Shown here piece after piece: positions 26,158 to 34,636 of a DNA stretch of 64,000 nucleotides. The notes under the pieces were generated by a model. The model ran no database searches. It was given only the letters and a program-made list of their open reading frames with translations, and had not been told where the DNA came from. Position numbers and translations under genes: made by a program. Each line of letters opens with the position of its first letter. The stretch's first letter is position 1. The stretch spans positions 578,611-642,610 of the forward strand of contig NZ_GL870929.1 in the NCBI RefSeq assembly GCF_000190695.1. The letters are read 5' to 3'. The stretch is from Kingella denitrificans ATCC 33394. GTDB lineage: Bacteria > Pseudomonadota > Gammaproteobacteria > Burkholderiales > Neisseriaceae.

Positions 26158-27465
26158 ATGCAAGCCATCAATATCGGATTATTGGGACTCGGCACCGTCG
26201 GCGGCGGCGTTGCCGAAGTCTTGCGCGACAACCAGGCCGAAATCGCCCGCCGTTTGGGCCGCCAAATCAACATCACCGCCGTGTGCGATTTGAATGCCGA
26301 ACGCGCCGCACAATTATGCCCGCAGGCCGAATGGGTCGCCAATCCGATGGATTTGGTGCAGCGCGCCGATGTGGATATTGTGGTCGAACTGTTCGGCGGC
26401 ACGGGCATTGCCAAAGAAGCGGTGCTCAACGCCATTAACAGCGGCAAACATGTTGTGACCGCCAACAAAAAACTGCTGGCCGAATACGGTAACGAAATCT
26501 TCGCATTGGCCGAGCAGAAAAACGTGATGGTGCAGTTTGAAGCGGCGGTGGCCGGCGGCATTCCCGTGATTAAAGCCCTGCGCGAAGGCCTGGCCGCCAA
26601 CCGAATCCAATCCATTGCCGGCATCATCAACGGCACCAGCAACTTTATTTTGAGTGAAATGCGCGAAAAAGGCAGCGCGTTCAAAGACGTGCTGGCGGAA
26701 GCGCAACGCTTGGGCTATGCCGAAGCCGACCCGACGTTCGATATCGAAGGACACGATGCGGGCCATAAAATCACCATTATGTCGGCATTGGCATTCGGCA
26801 CACCGGTGAACTTCGGCGCGTGCTATTTGGAAGGCATCAGCCGTCTCGACAGCCGCGACATCAAATATGCCGAAGAACTGGGCTACCGCGTGAAGCTACT
26901 GGGCATCACCCGCAAAACCGACAAAGGCATCGAATTGCGCGTGCACCCCACGCTGATTCCCGAATGCCGCCTGCTGGCCAATGTGAACGGCGTGATGAAT
27001 GCCGTGCGCGTGCAGGCCGACATGGTGGGCGAAACCCTGTATTACGGCGCAGGTGCAGGCGCATTGCCCACTGCCAGCGCCGTGGTGGCCGATTTAATCG
27101 ACATTTCGCGCCTGATTACCGCCGATACGGAAAACCGCGTGCCGCATTTGGCGTTCCAACCCAGCCAAGTGCAGGCGCAAAACTTCGTGGGCATGGACGA
27201 CATCACCAGCAGCTATTACCTGCGCGTCCAAGTAACCGACAAAGCTGGCGTTTTGGGCACGATTGCCAATTTGCTGGCCAAAGAAGGCGTGTCCATCGAA
27301 GCGCTGATTCAAAAAGCGGTGCTGGACAACAATCAGGCCGAAATTGTGATTCTGACCCACAGCACGGTGGAGCGGAATGTGAAAACCGCCCTGCGCGCCA
27401 TCGAAGCGCTGGACAGCGTCGGCGCACCGGTCACCCTCATCCGCATGGAAAGTCTGAATGGCTGA
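26158..27465 (+). CDS. hom: homoserine dehydrogenase
   Basis: Hom reduces aspartate semialdehyde to homoserine for threonine and methionine synthesis. The 435-residue product has the NAD(P) loop GLLGLGTVGGGV (7-18), VVELFGGTGIAKEAVLNAI, VTANKKLLAEYG, and the catalytic segment NGTSNFILSEM with DPTFDIEGHDAGHKI. A C-terminal ACT domain (YYLRVQVTDKAGVLGTIANLL) suggests feedback control by threonine. The GGGAG ribosome site precedes the ATG. The next gene overlaps its end by 8 nt. metZ, which uses the homoserine-derived product, lies 8 kb away. Confidence 0.97.
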   Translation: MQAINIGLLGLGTVGGGVAEVLRDNQAEIARRLGRQINITAVCDLNAERAAQLCPQAEWVANPMDLVQRADVDIVVELFGGTGIAKEAVLNAINSGKHVVTANKKLLAEYGNEIFALAEQKNVMVQFEAAVAGGIPVIKALREGLAANRIQSIAGIINGTSNFILSEMREKGSAFKDVLAEAQRLGYAEADPTFDIEGHDAGHKITIMSALAFGTPVNFGACYLEGISRLDSRDIKYAEELGYRVKLLGITRKTDKGIELRVHPTLIPECRLLANVNGVMNAVRVQADMVGETLYYGAGAGALPTASAVVADLIDISRLITADTENRVPHLAFQPSQVQAQNFVGMDDITSSYYLRVQVTDKAGVLGTIANLLAKEGVSIEALIQKAVLDNNQAEIVILTHSTVERNVKTALRAIEALDSVGAPVTLIRMESLNG

Positions 27466-27934
27466 TCAAGAACACGAAAAGCAGCCTGCACCGCCTGCGG
27501 AAGCGGACGGCAAAAGCAGCCTGCACAACGAAGCAGAAGCCGAACGCTTGGCAAAATCGGCTGCCAAACGCCGCACGCTTATTAACTGGATGCGCGTCAT
27601 CGCCCTTTTGTTTGCGGGCTTCTTCTTCCTGAGCCAATGCGGCATGAGCAAGCATCAGGCCATTGCCAAAATCGTGGAAAGCTGCATTCAGAACGTGCCC
27701 GCCGCGCCTAAATGGCAGGCCGATTTGAAGCAGCGCGGCTTGCAAGACCCCGACGGCAAACTGGTGGCGCAATACTGCGTCTGCATGTGGAAGGAGCCTT
27801 TGAACCGTCTGGGCGTGAATCAAATCCGGTCGTTCGCCAAAATCAGCAGCGAAGAGCGCTTGCGGCTTTTGGGCGGCGAAGAAGCCTTCACCGCGCGCGA
27901 TACGCAATGCATTGCCGATTTAAAGGCCGATTGA
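27458..27934 (+). CDS. single-pass membrane protein, function unknown
   Basis: The 158-residue product has a charged N-terminal region (1-42), one membrane helix (MRVIALLFAGFFFLSQCG, about 45-62) and a soluble domain with four cysteines in C...C.C...C spacing (SCIQNVP, YCVCMW, TQCIADL). The start overlaps the end of hom by 8 nt, so the two are translationally linked. Two DUS in the same direction lie in the N-terminal region and are read in different frames as KQPAPP and KSSLH, which suggests that this tail tolerates inserts. I cannot assign a function. Confidence 0.75.
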   Translation: MADQEHEKQPAPPAEADGKSSLHNEAEAERLAKSAAKRRTLINWMRVIALLFAGFFFLSQCGMSKHQAIAKIVESCIQNVPAAPKWQADLKQRGLQDPDGKLVAQYCVCMWKEPLNRLGVNQIRSFAKISSEERLRLLGGEEAFTARDTQCIADLKAD

Positions 27935-27947
27935 TTGTGTGAAGACC

Positions 27948-27975
27948 ATACCGCCTGTTTCGGGCGGTATTTTTA
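27948..27975 (+). terminator. rho-independent terminator (non-DUS)
   Basis: ATACCGCC and GGCGGTAT pair across a 7-nt loop, followed by TTTTAC. It lies 14 nt after the hom-linked membrane gene and just before recX. It is one of the few terminators in the window not built from DUS. Confidence 0.8.
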
Positions 27976-27988
27976 CGGATACCGAAGC

Positions 27989-28456
27989 ATGAAAACAGAA
28001 AAATCGTTACGCGCCCGCGCCATGGATTATGTGGCCCGCCGCGAACTGAGCCGCGCGCAGCTGCACAAAAAATTGCAGCCCTATGCCGAAGACGAAGACG
28101 AATTGGAGCGCGTGTTAAATGAATTTGCCCAAAAAAACTGGCAGTCGGACGAACGTTTCACGCAAGCATTCGTCCGCAGCAAAAGCATCAAACACGGCTC
28201 GGCGCGTTTGCAGCAGGAATTGAAGGCGCACGGCGTTTCGGCCGATTTGATTCGCGACGCCCTGCCCAGCCGCGAAGAAGAATTGCGCAATGCCATCGGC
28301 GTGGCGCGGAAGAAATTCAAGCAGCCTGCACAAAATTTTGAAGAAAAACAAAAGCAAATGCGCTTCCTGCTTTATCGCGGCTTTTCCAGCGGCATCGCGC
28401 AGGCTGCTTTGAAAGCTGATTGGGACGAAGAAGAACTTTGGGATTCTGAAGACTAA
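27989..28456 (+). CDS. recX: regulatory protein RecX
   Basis: RecX modulates RecA filaments. The 155-residue product has the family's tandem helical modules: LRARAMDYVARRELSRAQLHKKL, VLNEFAQKNWQSDERFTQAFVRSK and FLLYRGFSSGIAQAALKADW. I chose the ATG at 27989, which gives the usual MKTEKSLRARA start. Two DUS-like sites are read as KKFKQPA and IAQAALKA. It follows a terminator, and its stop overlaps the stop of the convergent glutaredoxin gene (CTAA). Confidence 0.9.
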   Translation: MKTEKSLRARAMDYVARRELSRAQLHKKLQPYAEDEDELERVLNEFAQKNWQSDERFTQAFVRSKSIKHGSARLQQELKAHGVSADLIRDALPSREEELRNAIGVARKKFKQPAQNFEEKQKQMRFLLYRGFSSGIAQAALKADWDEEELWDSED

Positions 28457-28698
28457 TGTGCAGCCTGCGCCTCCAAATAGGCACGCAATGCCGCCTCGTC
28501 CAAATGCCAATGGCAGATTTCGTGTTCGCCGTGCAGCAGCACCGGCACCAACTCGTTGTATTTGGCTTCCAAATCGGGAAAATCGTCGATTTCGACAATC
28601 TCCAATTCCGCGCGGTATTCCGCCAAATACGGCTGCAACGCATCGCGCATTTGGTGACACAATCCGCAATAAGTGCGGAACATCAGTGTTAATTTCAT
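28453..28698 (-). CDS. glutaredoxin-family protein
   Basis: The 81-residue product has MKLTLMFRTYCGLCHQM with a CXXC pair (CGLC, about 10-13), followed by VEIDDFPDLEAKYNELVPVLLHG, the cis-Pro region (VP) of the thioredoxin fold. This DUF836-like form is common in Proteobacteria and is a small thiol-disulfide protein of unknown partner. Start ATG 28698 gives the usual length. Its stop overlaps that of recX. Confidence 0.82.
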   Translation of the reverse strand: MKLTLMFRTYCGLCHQMRDALQPYLAEYRAELEIVEIDDFPDLEAKYNELVPVLLHGEHEICHWHLDEAALRAYLEAQAAH

Positions 28699-28767
28699 GT
28701 TTTTATGCGCCTTTCGCAACAAATGGACGATGTATCGCTACACCGTCCATTTTGATGATGGGGAGAT

Positions 28768-29280
28768 TTATACGATTTCCGCCTGCTCAATCACCACGGG
28801 TTCCACCGGCACATCGTCATGGTAGCCGTGCGATTTGGTCGCCACTTTTTCAATCGCGTCCACCACATCGAAACCGTCAGTCACGCGGCCGAACACGGCA
28901 TAGCCCCAATCCTGCACCACGTGGCGGCCGTGCAGTTCTTTGGCGCGGTGGTTCAAAAAGGCGTTGTCGTTGGTGTTGATGAAAAATTGTGCGCTGGCGG
29001 AATGCGGGTCGGACGTACGCGCCATGGCAATCGTGTATTTTTCGTTGCCCAAACCGTTGCCGGCTTCGTTCTGAATGCTGTCGCGCGTGTCTTTTTCGCG
29101 CATATCTTCCGTCATGCCGCCGCCCTGAATCATGAAGCCGGGAATCACGCGGTGGAAAATCACGCCGTTATAAAAGCCGTCTTTCACATATTGCTCGAAA
29201 TTGGCGGCGGTAACCGGAGCTTTTTCGTGGTCCAGTTCCAATGTAATCACGCCGAAATTGGTATGCAGTTTAATCGCCAT
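28768..29280 (-). CDS. ppiB: cytoplasmic peptidyl-prolyl cis-trans isomerase (cyclophilin)
   Basis: This 170-residue cyclophilin has FHRVIPGFMIQGGGMTEDM with the catalytic Arg, AMARTSDPHSASAQFFIN and WGYAVFGRVTDG. There is no signal peptide, so it should act in the cytoplasm on proline bonds. It is arranged in tandem with the exported paralog just upstream (29339-29905). The two share more than half of their residues by eye, suggesting an old duplication. Confidence 0.93.
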   Translation of the reverse strand: MAIKLHTNFGVITLELDHEKAPVTAANFEQYVKDGFYNGVIFHRVIPGFMIQGGGMTEDMREKDTRDSIQNEAGNGLGNEKYTIAMARTSDPHSASAQFFINTNDNAFLNHRAKELHGRHVVQDWGYAVFGRVTDGFDVVDAIEKVATKSHGYHDDVPVEPVVIEQAEIV

Positions 29281-29338
29281 ATTTTTTCCTTAAAATCAAT
29301 GAAGAGTTGGAGGGATAATTCTGTGGGTTCAACGCCGT

Positions 29339-29905
29339 TTATTGTCCGACGCGGACATTTTTAATCACCACGGGCTGCACGGGCACATTTTGGTGGATGA
29401 GGCGCGACGTGGTGCGCACCTGACCGATACGCTGCACCACGTCCATGCCTTTGGTCACATGGCCGAACACCGCATAGCCAAAACCGGCCGCGCTACGGTC
29501 TTTGTGGTTGAGAAAATCGTTGTCCGCCAGATTGATAAAGAACTGGCTGGTGGCAGAATTGGGCGCGGACGTACGCGCCATGGCAATAGTGCCGACTGTA
29601 TTTTTCAGGCCGTTATCAGCTTCGTTGGTAATGGCTTTGGAAGTAGGCTTTTCAATCATGTCCGCCGTCATGCCGCCGCCCTGAATCATGAAGCCGGGAA
29701 TCACGCGGTGGAATATCGTGCCGCTGTAAAAGCCTTGCTTGGCATAAGCCACGAAATTGGCAACGCTTTTGGGCGCGCGCTGTTCGTCCAAACTCAGTTC
29801 GATATTGCCCATATTGGTTTCGATAACGACTTTGGTCTCGGCTTGCGCGGTGAATGCACAGGCAGCGAGCAAGCCAGCCAACAGGTATCGGGTTGCATGG
29901 TTCAT
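29339..29905 (-). CDS. ppiA: periplasmic peptidyl-prolyl cis-trans isomerase (cyclophilin)
   Basis: The 188-residue product starts with a signal peptide (MNHATRYLLAGLLAACAFTAQA, cleavage expected after AQA) and continues as a cyclophilin with FHRVIPGFMIQGGGMTADM and ARTSAPNSATSQFFINLADN. It is expected to fold proteins in the periplasm. The ATG at 29905 is preceded by AAGGAG, which decides the start. It lies directly upstream of ppiB, 58 nt apart. Confidence 0.93.
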   Translation of the reverse strand: MNHATRYLLAGLLAACAFTAQAETKVVIETNMGNIELSLDEQRAPKSVANFVAYAKQGFYSGTIFHRVIPGFMIQGGGMTADMIEKPTSKAITNEADNGLKNTVGTIAMARTSAPNSATSQFFINLADNDFLNHKDRSAAGFGYAVFGHVTKGMDVVQRIGQVRTTSRLIHQNVPVQPVVIKNVRVGQ

Positions 29906-30013
29906 CACAATCACTCCTTCAAACAAAAAAGCAGCCTGCACATCGGCAGCTTTTAAAATCAACAAATCAATCAATAATCTACATTTCAGGCAAACGGCAA
30001 AAAGCAGCCTGCA

Positions 30014-30727
30014 CTATTTTTTGCGGAACACCAAATCCCACACGCCGTGCCCCAAGCGTTTGCCGCGCGCTTCAAATTTGGTTTCAGGGCGGTATGCGGG
30101 CGTGGGCGCGAAATCGGCGGCGGTGTTTTGCAGTTCTTCGGGGAACTGGTTCAACACGTCCAGCATTTGCAACGCGTATTCTTCCCAATCGGTCGCCAAA
30201 TGGATATAACCGCCGGATTGCAGCTTGGGCAGCAATTTCTGCACAAACGGCACCTGAATCAGGCGGCGTTTGTTGTGGCGTTTTTTGTGCCAAGGGTCGG
30301 GGAAGAAAATGTGGATGCCGTGCAGGCTGCTTTCCGCCAGCATATTCTCCACCACTTCCACCGCGTCATGACGCATCACGCGGATATTGCCGATATTGTG
30401 TTCGGCAATCAGCTTGCACAAATTGCCCACGCCGGGGCCGTGCACGTCAATCGCCAAAAAATCCATGTCGGGCAATGTGCGGGCAATTTCCGCCGTGGCT
30501 GTGCCCATGCCGAAGCCGATTTCCAAAACCTTGGGCTTCGTACTTTGGAAAACGGCATCCAAATCCACAACCTGCGGCCGATAATCCACGCCAACGCGTG
30601 CCCATTGCTCGTCAATCGCTTTTTGCTGCGCCGCGGTCATGTGCCCCTGCCGTAAAACAAAGGATTTAATCCCGCGACGGTGCGTCGGTTCGGATTCAGG
30701 TGTTACTGCTTCGGTTTCCGTGTTCAT
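30014..30727 (-). CDS. trmB: tRNA (guanine-N7-)-methyltransferase
   Basis: TrmB makes m7G46 in tRNA using SAM. The 237-residue product has VLEIGFGMGTATAEIA (SAM motif I), FLAIDVHGPGVGNLC, and HIFFPDPWHKKRHNKRRLI with the PDPWHKKRH signature of the family. The ATG at 30727 is used because the longer frame starts at TTG. A DUS is read as AESSLHGI. It lies 24 nt after yafJ on the same strand. Confidence 0.95.
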   Translation of the reverse strand: MNTETEAVTPESEPTHRRGIKSFVLRQGHMTAAQQKAIDEQWARVGVDYRPQVVDLDAVFQSTKPKVLEIGFGMGTATAEIARTLPDMDFLAIDVHGPGVGNLCKLIAEHNIGNIRVMRHDAVEVVENMLAESSLHGIHIFFPDPWHKKRHNKRRLIQVPFVQKLLPKLQSGGYIHLATDWEEYALQMLDVLNQFPEELQNTAADFAPTPAYRPETKFEARGKRLGHGVWDLVFRKK

Positions 30728-30751
30728 ATCATCACATTTCAAATGAGTTAA

Positions 30752-31594
30752 TCAATAGCTGACGCCGGCTCTGCGCGCCAATTCCAGGCCTTGCTCGCGG
30801 GTCAGGTAAACCGGCGGTTCGGGGCAATGGCGGCGGACAATCTGCCCGTTTTCAAACATAACCAATTCGTTGCACGCCAGCTGCTGCCAAATTTCATTGT
30901 CGGTCAAAGGCAGCGTGGTAATCACGGCAACGCGGTCGTCCGGCGTGGTCACGGTGGAAAAGTCGATTTCCAAATCCTCGTCCACCAAATGCGCGTGTCC
31001 GAACGGCGGCTGGCGCACAATATAGTGCAGCAGGGTACTGGCGTGGGCAAACATCACGTTGCCGTCCGACAAAATCATGTTGAACATGCCATATTCGCGC
31101 ACTTGGGCGCACAGTTCCGCCAGTGCGTCGAACAGTTCGTCATTGCCGGGTTTGCGGCTGAAACGACTGCGCAGTTGGTCGAGCAGGTAGCAAAATGCGC
31201 GTTCCGAATCGGTACAGCCCACGGCTTGATAATAAGTTGTCTGCGGCTGGAATTCCGCGCTCAAATTGCCGTTGTGGGCAAAAAGCCAGTAGCCGCCCCA
31301 CAATTCGCGCTGGAACGGATGGGTATTTTCCAACGTGGTACGCCCCTGCGTCGCCTTGCGGATATGGGCAATCACGTTGCGCGATTTGATATCGTAATGG
31401 CGCACCAACTGGGCAACGGGCGAATCGGCACAGGGCTTGTCGTCCAAGAACAGGCGCAGCCCCCGCCCTTCGAAAAAGCCGATGCCGAAGCCGTCCGAAT
31501 GGTGGTCCGTCAGGCCGCCGCGTTTGGAAAAGCCGGCAAACGAAAACGAAATATCGGTCGGAAGGTGGCAATTCATTCCGAGAAGCTGGCACAT
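30752..31594 (-). CDS. yafJ: class II glutamine amidotransferase (YafJ-like)
   Basis: The 280-residue product begins MCQLLGMNC, so Cys2 becomes the N-terminal nucleophile of a class II amidotransferase. Family elements follow: GGLTDHHSDGFGIGFFEGRGLRLFLDDKP, HIRKATQGRTTLENTHPFQRELWGGYWLFAHNGNL and LSDGNVMFAH. YafJ-like proteins lack a synthase domain and their acceptor is unknown, although they resemble the Dug3/EgtC group. A TATAAT box (minus, 31661-31656) lies upstream. It heads a pair with trmB. Confidence 0.92.
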   Translation of the reverse strand: MCQLLGMNCHLPTDISFSFAGFSKRGGLTDHHSDGFGIGFFEGRGLRLFLDDKPCADSPVAQLVRHYDIKSRNVIAHIRKATQGRTTLENTHPFQRELWGGYWLFAHNGNLSAEFQPQTTYYQAVGCTDSERAFCYLLDQLRSRFSRKPGNDELFDALAELCAQVREYGMFNMILSDGNVMFAHASTLLHYIVRQPPFGHAHLVDEDLEIDFSTVTTPDDRVAVITTLPLTDNEIWQQLACNELVMFENGQIVRRHCPEPPVYLTREQGLELARRAGVSY

Positions 31595-31724
31595 AATGCG
31601 TTCCTTTTGGTTAATCAGCCGCCCCTTCGGGCATTCGTGGTTTTGTGCTGACGGAATTATAGCGTTTTTCGCCTTTTGTCGCTAAAATATCCCTTTATTT
31701 TTTACCATACACGGCACTTTGAAT

Positions 31725-32285
31725 ATGATTTTCCATCCTGATGTGATGGGCGTGAGTACGCTCGCCCAAAAAATCCGCAAAATCCCTAATTGGCCGGAAG
31801 CGGGCATCCTGTTTCACGATATCACTCCCGTGCTGCAAAGCCCGGAATATTTCCGCCTGCTGGTGGATTTGTTTACCTACCGCTACATGGGGCAGAAAAT
31901 CGACGTGGTGGCCGGCTTGGACGCGCGCGGTTTCATTATCGGCGCCGCGCTGGCCTACCAACTGAACGTCGGCTTCGTGCCCATCCGCAAAAAGGGCAAG
32001 CTGCCGTTTGAAACCGTGTCACAAAGCTACGCGCTGGAATACGGCGAGGCCACGGTGGAAATGCACACAGATGCTTTAACGGCCGGCAGCCGCGTGCTGC
32101 TGGTGGACGATTTGGTGGCCACGGGCGGCACCATGCTGGCCGGCGTGGACTTAATCCGCAAAGTGGGCGGCGTGGTGGTGGAGGCCTGTGCCATTTTGGA
32201 ATTTACCGATTTGCCCGGCGCGAAAAAAATCCGCGACCATAATGTGCCGCTGTTTACATTGTTGCAAAACGACGGCTGCATGTAA
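31725..32285 (+). CDS. apt: adenine phosphoribosyltransferase
   Basis: Apt salvages adenine to AMP. The 186-residue product has KIPNWPEAGILFHDITPVLQ, VAGLDARGFIIGAALAYQL, VPIRKKGKLPFETVSQSYALEYG and the PRPP loop VLLVDDLVATGGTM. I chose ATG 31725 over the TTG 6 nt upstream because MIFHPDVMGV aligns with known neisserial starts. It is divergent from yafJ. Confidence 0.96.
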   Translation: MIFHPDVMGVSTLAQKIRKIPNWPEAGILFHDITPVLQSPEYFRLLVDLFTYRYMGQKIDVVAGLDARGFIIGAALAYQLNVGFVPIRKKGKLPFETVSQSYALEYGEATVEMHTDALTAGSRVLLVDDLVATGGTMLAGVDLIRKVGGVVVEACAILEFTDLPGAKKIRDHNVPLFTLLQNDGCM

Positions 32286-32375
32286 TCCCACCAGTACAGG
32301 CTGCTTTTTCCAAGGCAGCCTGCACTTTTTATTTATCTTATTTATCGCCCCCAACACAATAGAGAGAGAAACATC

Positions 32376-33065
32376 ATGAGCCACACCCGTTATTTAAAAG
32401 CCTTGTTCAACGATTTATGCAGCGGCTGGAAGCCTTTCGAGCTTTTCTGGCTGGCTGCCTTCCTTGCCGCGCAGATTTGGGCGTATTGGCGGCAGCCCGA
32501 TTCCTGGGTGAGCATGGTGGCGGGTATTTCCGGCATCATCTGCGTGGTGCTGGTGAGCAAAGGCAAAATGATTAACTACCTGTTCGGGCTGATTTTTGCC
32601 TACAGTTATTTTTACGCCTCGTGGAAAGCCAACTTTTTGGGCGAAATGAATACCGTGCTGTATGTGTATCTGCCGTCCCAATTCATCGGCTATTTCGTCT
32701 GGAAGGAAAACTTGTGCCAGGAAGGCGGCGGCCAGGTCGTACAGGCCAAAAAACTGTCGCCCAAAGGCTGGGCGTTGCTGCTGGTTTCGCTGGCCGTCAG
32801 CACGTTTCTGTTTGCCCAAGCCCTGCGCGCGGCGGGCGGCAGCTCCACCAATTTGGACGGCCTGACCACCATGATTACCGTGGCCGGCCAGCTGCTCATG
32901 ATTCTGCGTTACCGCGAGCAATGGATTTTATGGATTGCCTTAAACATCCTTTCCATCGTGTTGTGGGCGGAGAATCCGTCCATGTATCTGATGTTCGGTG
33001 CGTATCTGCTCAATTCTGTGTACGGGTTTTATAACTGGTCGCGCCTGCAAAAGGCAACAGCGTAA
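32376..33065 (+). CDS. pnuC: nicotinamide riboside transporter PnuC
   Basis: PnuC imports nicotinamide riboside by facilitated diffusion. The 229-residue product is mostly membrane helices and has GKMINYLFGLIFAYSYFYASW, the WKENL motif after the SQFIGYFVW helix, and the conserved YREQWILWIALNILSIVLW near the C-terminus. It starts after AGAGAGAAAC. NAD-related genes in the window also include pncB (38.4 kb). Its 5' flank holds an imperfect DUS pair. Confidence 0.93.
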   Translation: MSHTRYLKALFNDLCSGWKPFELFWLAAFLAAQIWAYWRQPDSWVSMVAGISGIICVVLVSKGKMINYLFGLIFAYSYFYASWKANFLGEMNTVLYVYLPSQFIGYFVWKENLCQEGGGQVVQAKKLSPKGWALLLVSLAVSTFLFAQALRAAGGSSTNLDGLTTMITVAGQLLMILRYREQWILWIALNILSIVLWAENPSMYLMFGAYLLNSVYGFYNWSRLQKATA

Positions 33066-33076
33066 CGCCGACGTGA

Positions 33077-33120
33077 AAAAGCAGCCTGCACCCCGCTCAA
33101 CGGAAAGTGCAGGCTGCTTT
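33077..33120. terminator. paired-DUS hairpin after pnuC
   Basis: AAAAGCAGCCTGCAC and its complement flank a 15-nt loop. A third DUS follows at about 33134. The region lies between convergent pnuC and the parvulin gene. Confidence 0.82.
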
Positions 33121-33176
33121 CGGAAACCCGTCCAAAGCAGCCTGCACTGTTTAACGTTTATGGCAAGAATATCGGA

Positions 33177-34055
33177 TTATTGCGCCGGCACGATATTCGC
33201 CTTCTGCATCAGCGCGCCCACGGCAGCCTGCACACGCTCTTGGCGCATATTGTTTAGCAAACCTTCACGCACTTTCTCAAACGGCTCCACCGCAATTTTG
33301 CGGCGCGTGCTCATATAAAACACCACAAACGCCTTGTTGTCCTCGTTCAATGCCTGACGCGTGAACTCGCCCGCCTTCAAATTCTGCACGGCGGCAAAGA
33401 TTTTCGGGCGCGCCTCTTTCAAATCCACCAGCGCCATAAAGTCGCTAATGGCAGACTGCCCCGCCTTCACTTCCGGGTCAATGCTGTATTTGCGCGCCAC
33501 ATCGGCAAACGATTTTTTCGCCGCCAATTCGCGGATGGCCGCTTGTGCCTGTTCCGCCTTATCAGTGATGATTTCGCCGATTTGCACTTCGTCCGTGTTG
33601 TCGTAACGCGTTTTGATAGCGTTATAACGCTCCTGCAACTGCTCGTCCGTGACCGGATTTTGTTGAACGATGTGCTGCGCATAAACATCCATCAGCACCT
33701 GGTTCAAGAAACGCTTCCAGTTGGCTTGAAAATCCGGCTGTTTGTCCAAACCGCGGTCGCGTGCCTGGCGGCGCGCATCGGCTTCCGCCGTTTTGTAATC
33801 CGCACTCTGGTCGAGTTTCAGGCGGCGCGCTTCCTGCACCACCACGGTTTCCACCACCACTTCGTTGGCAATAAACTGGCGCAGCTCCGGGCTGTCTTTC
33901 ACTTGGCCCTGGCTTTGCTGCTGAACAAATTTGGCGCGCGCATCCAATTCGTCGCTGTCGATTTTCGTACCGTTCACGGTAACCACGGTCTGCGCCATCA
34001 GTTGCGCCGACAACAATACGCCGGCCAATGCGGCAGCCATTTGGGTTTTCTTCAT
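33177..34055 (-). CDS. periplasmic parvulin-type peptidyl-prolyl isomerase
   Basis: The 292-residue product has a signal peptide (MKKTQMAAALAGVLLSAQLMA) followed by a helical SurA/PrsA-like N domain, and a parvulin domain (about residues 150-250) around EIITDKAEQAQAAIRELAAKKSFADVARKYSIDP. It should assist folding of exported proteins. AGGAGG lies just before the ATG. It is the last gene of a run with bolA, yciI and yciB, separated from bolA by 15 nt. Confidence 0.87.
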   Translation of the reverse strand: MKKTQMAAALAGVLLSAQLMAQTVVTVNGTKIDSDELDARAKFVQQQSQGQVKDSPELRQFIANEVVVETVVVQEARRLKLDQSADYKTAEADARRQARDRGLDKQPDFQANWKRFLNQVLMDVYAQHIVQQNPVTDEQLQERYNAIKTRYDNTDEVQIGEIITDKAEQAQAAIRELAAKKSFADVARKYSIDPEVKAGQSAISDFMALVDLKEARPKIFAAVQNLKAGEFTRQALNEDNKAFVVFYMSTRRKIAVEPFEKVREGLLNNMRQERVQAAVGALMQKANIVPAQ

Positions 34056-34070
34056 AAAACCTCCTTGTAT

Positions 34071-34349
34071 TTAGTGTGAATGGAAATATTCGGACGGAGT
34101 GTGCGCCTGAATCGTAAGTGCGTGGATTTTGCCCGCCTGAAACAGAGGCGCCAAAGCAGCCTGCACTTTCCGCCAACGTGCAATGCGCGGCTGCCCGGCA
34201 AACGCCTCCGACACCACCAGCACGGAATAATGCCCGCCGCCTCGGTTGCCCGCGTGTCCGGCATGCAGATGGCTTTCGTCTTCAAATTCGAAAATTTCAG
34301 GGTTCATCGGCGCGAGCAGCTCGGCCATTTCCTGACGGATAGCGCTCAT
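34071..34349 (-). CDS. bolA: BolA-family protein
   Basis: The 92-residue product has the BolA fold: EDESHLHAGHAGNRGGGHYSVLVVSEAFAGQPRIARWRKVQAALAPLF and a C-terminal HALTIQAHTPSEY. BolA proteins work with monothiol glutaredoxins in Fe-S handling; the His after the GH pair is the usual ligand. VQAAL is encoded by a DUS. Its ATG overlaps the yciI stop by 4 nt (ATGA). Confidence 0.9.
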   Translation of the reverse strand: MSAIRQEMAELLAPMNPEIFEFEDESHLHAGHAGNRGGGHYSVLVVSEAFAGQPRIARWRKVQAALAPLFQAGKIHALTIQAHTPSEYFHSH

Positions 34350-34636
34350 TTCGGGAACACTTTTTTAAACGGTTTAATCAACACTTCGGCATACACGCCG
34401 GCATCGACATACGGGTCTTGCCCCGCCCATGCCTCGGCTTCGTCCAAGCTGTCGAATTCGGCCACAATCAGGCTGCCGGATACCGCATCGGGATTGTCGG
34501 GCAAAGGGTTCGGGCCCGCGGTGAGCAGGCGGCCTGCGCGGTCAAGCTCTTCCAATCGCGCCAAATGTGCCGGACGGGCTTGGGCGCGTGCTTCGCCAGT
34601 GCCTTCTGCATCGGTTGCCAATAACATAAACAGCAT
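34346..34636 (-). CDS. yciI: YciI-family protein
   Basis: The 96-residue product has the YciI pattern MLFMLLATDAEGTGEARAQARPAHLARLEELDRAGRLLTAGPNP with a conserved His-Asp-like pair, LIVAEFDSLDEAEAWAGQDPYVDAGVY and a C-terminal VFPK. YciI is a small ferredoxin-like-fold protein of uncertain enzymatic role. Its start overlaps the stop of yciB by one base and its stop overlaps bolA, so all three are coupled. Confidence 0.9.
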   Translation of the reverse strand: MLFMLLATDAEGTGEARAQARPAHLARLEELDRAGRLLTAGPNPLPDNPDAVSGSLIVAEFDSLDEAEAWAGQDPYVDAGVYAEVLIKPFKKVFPK

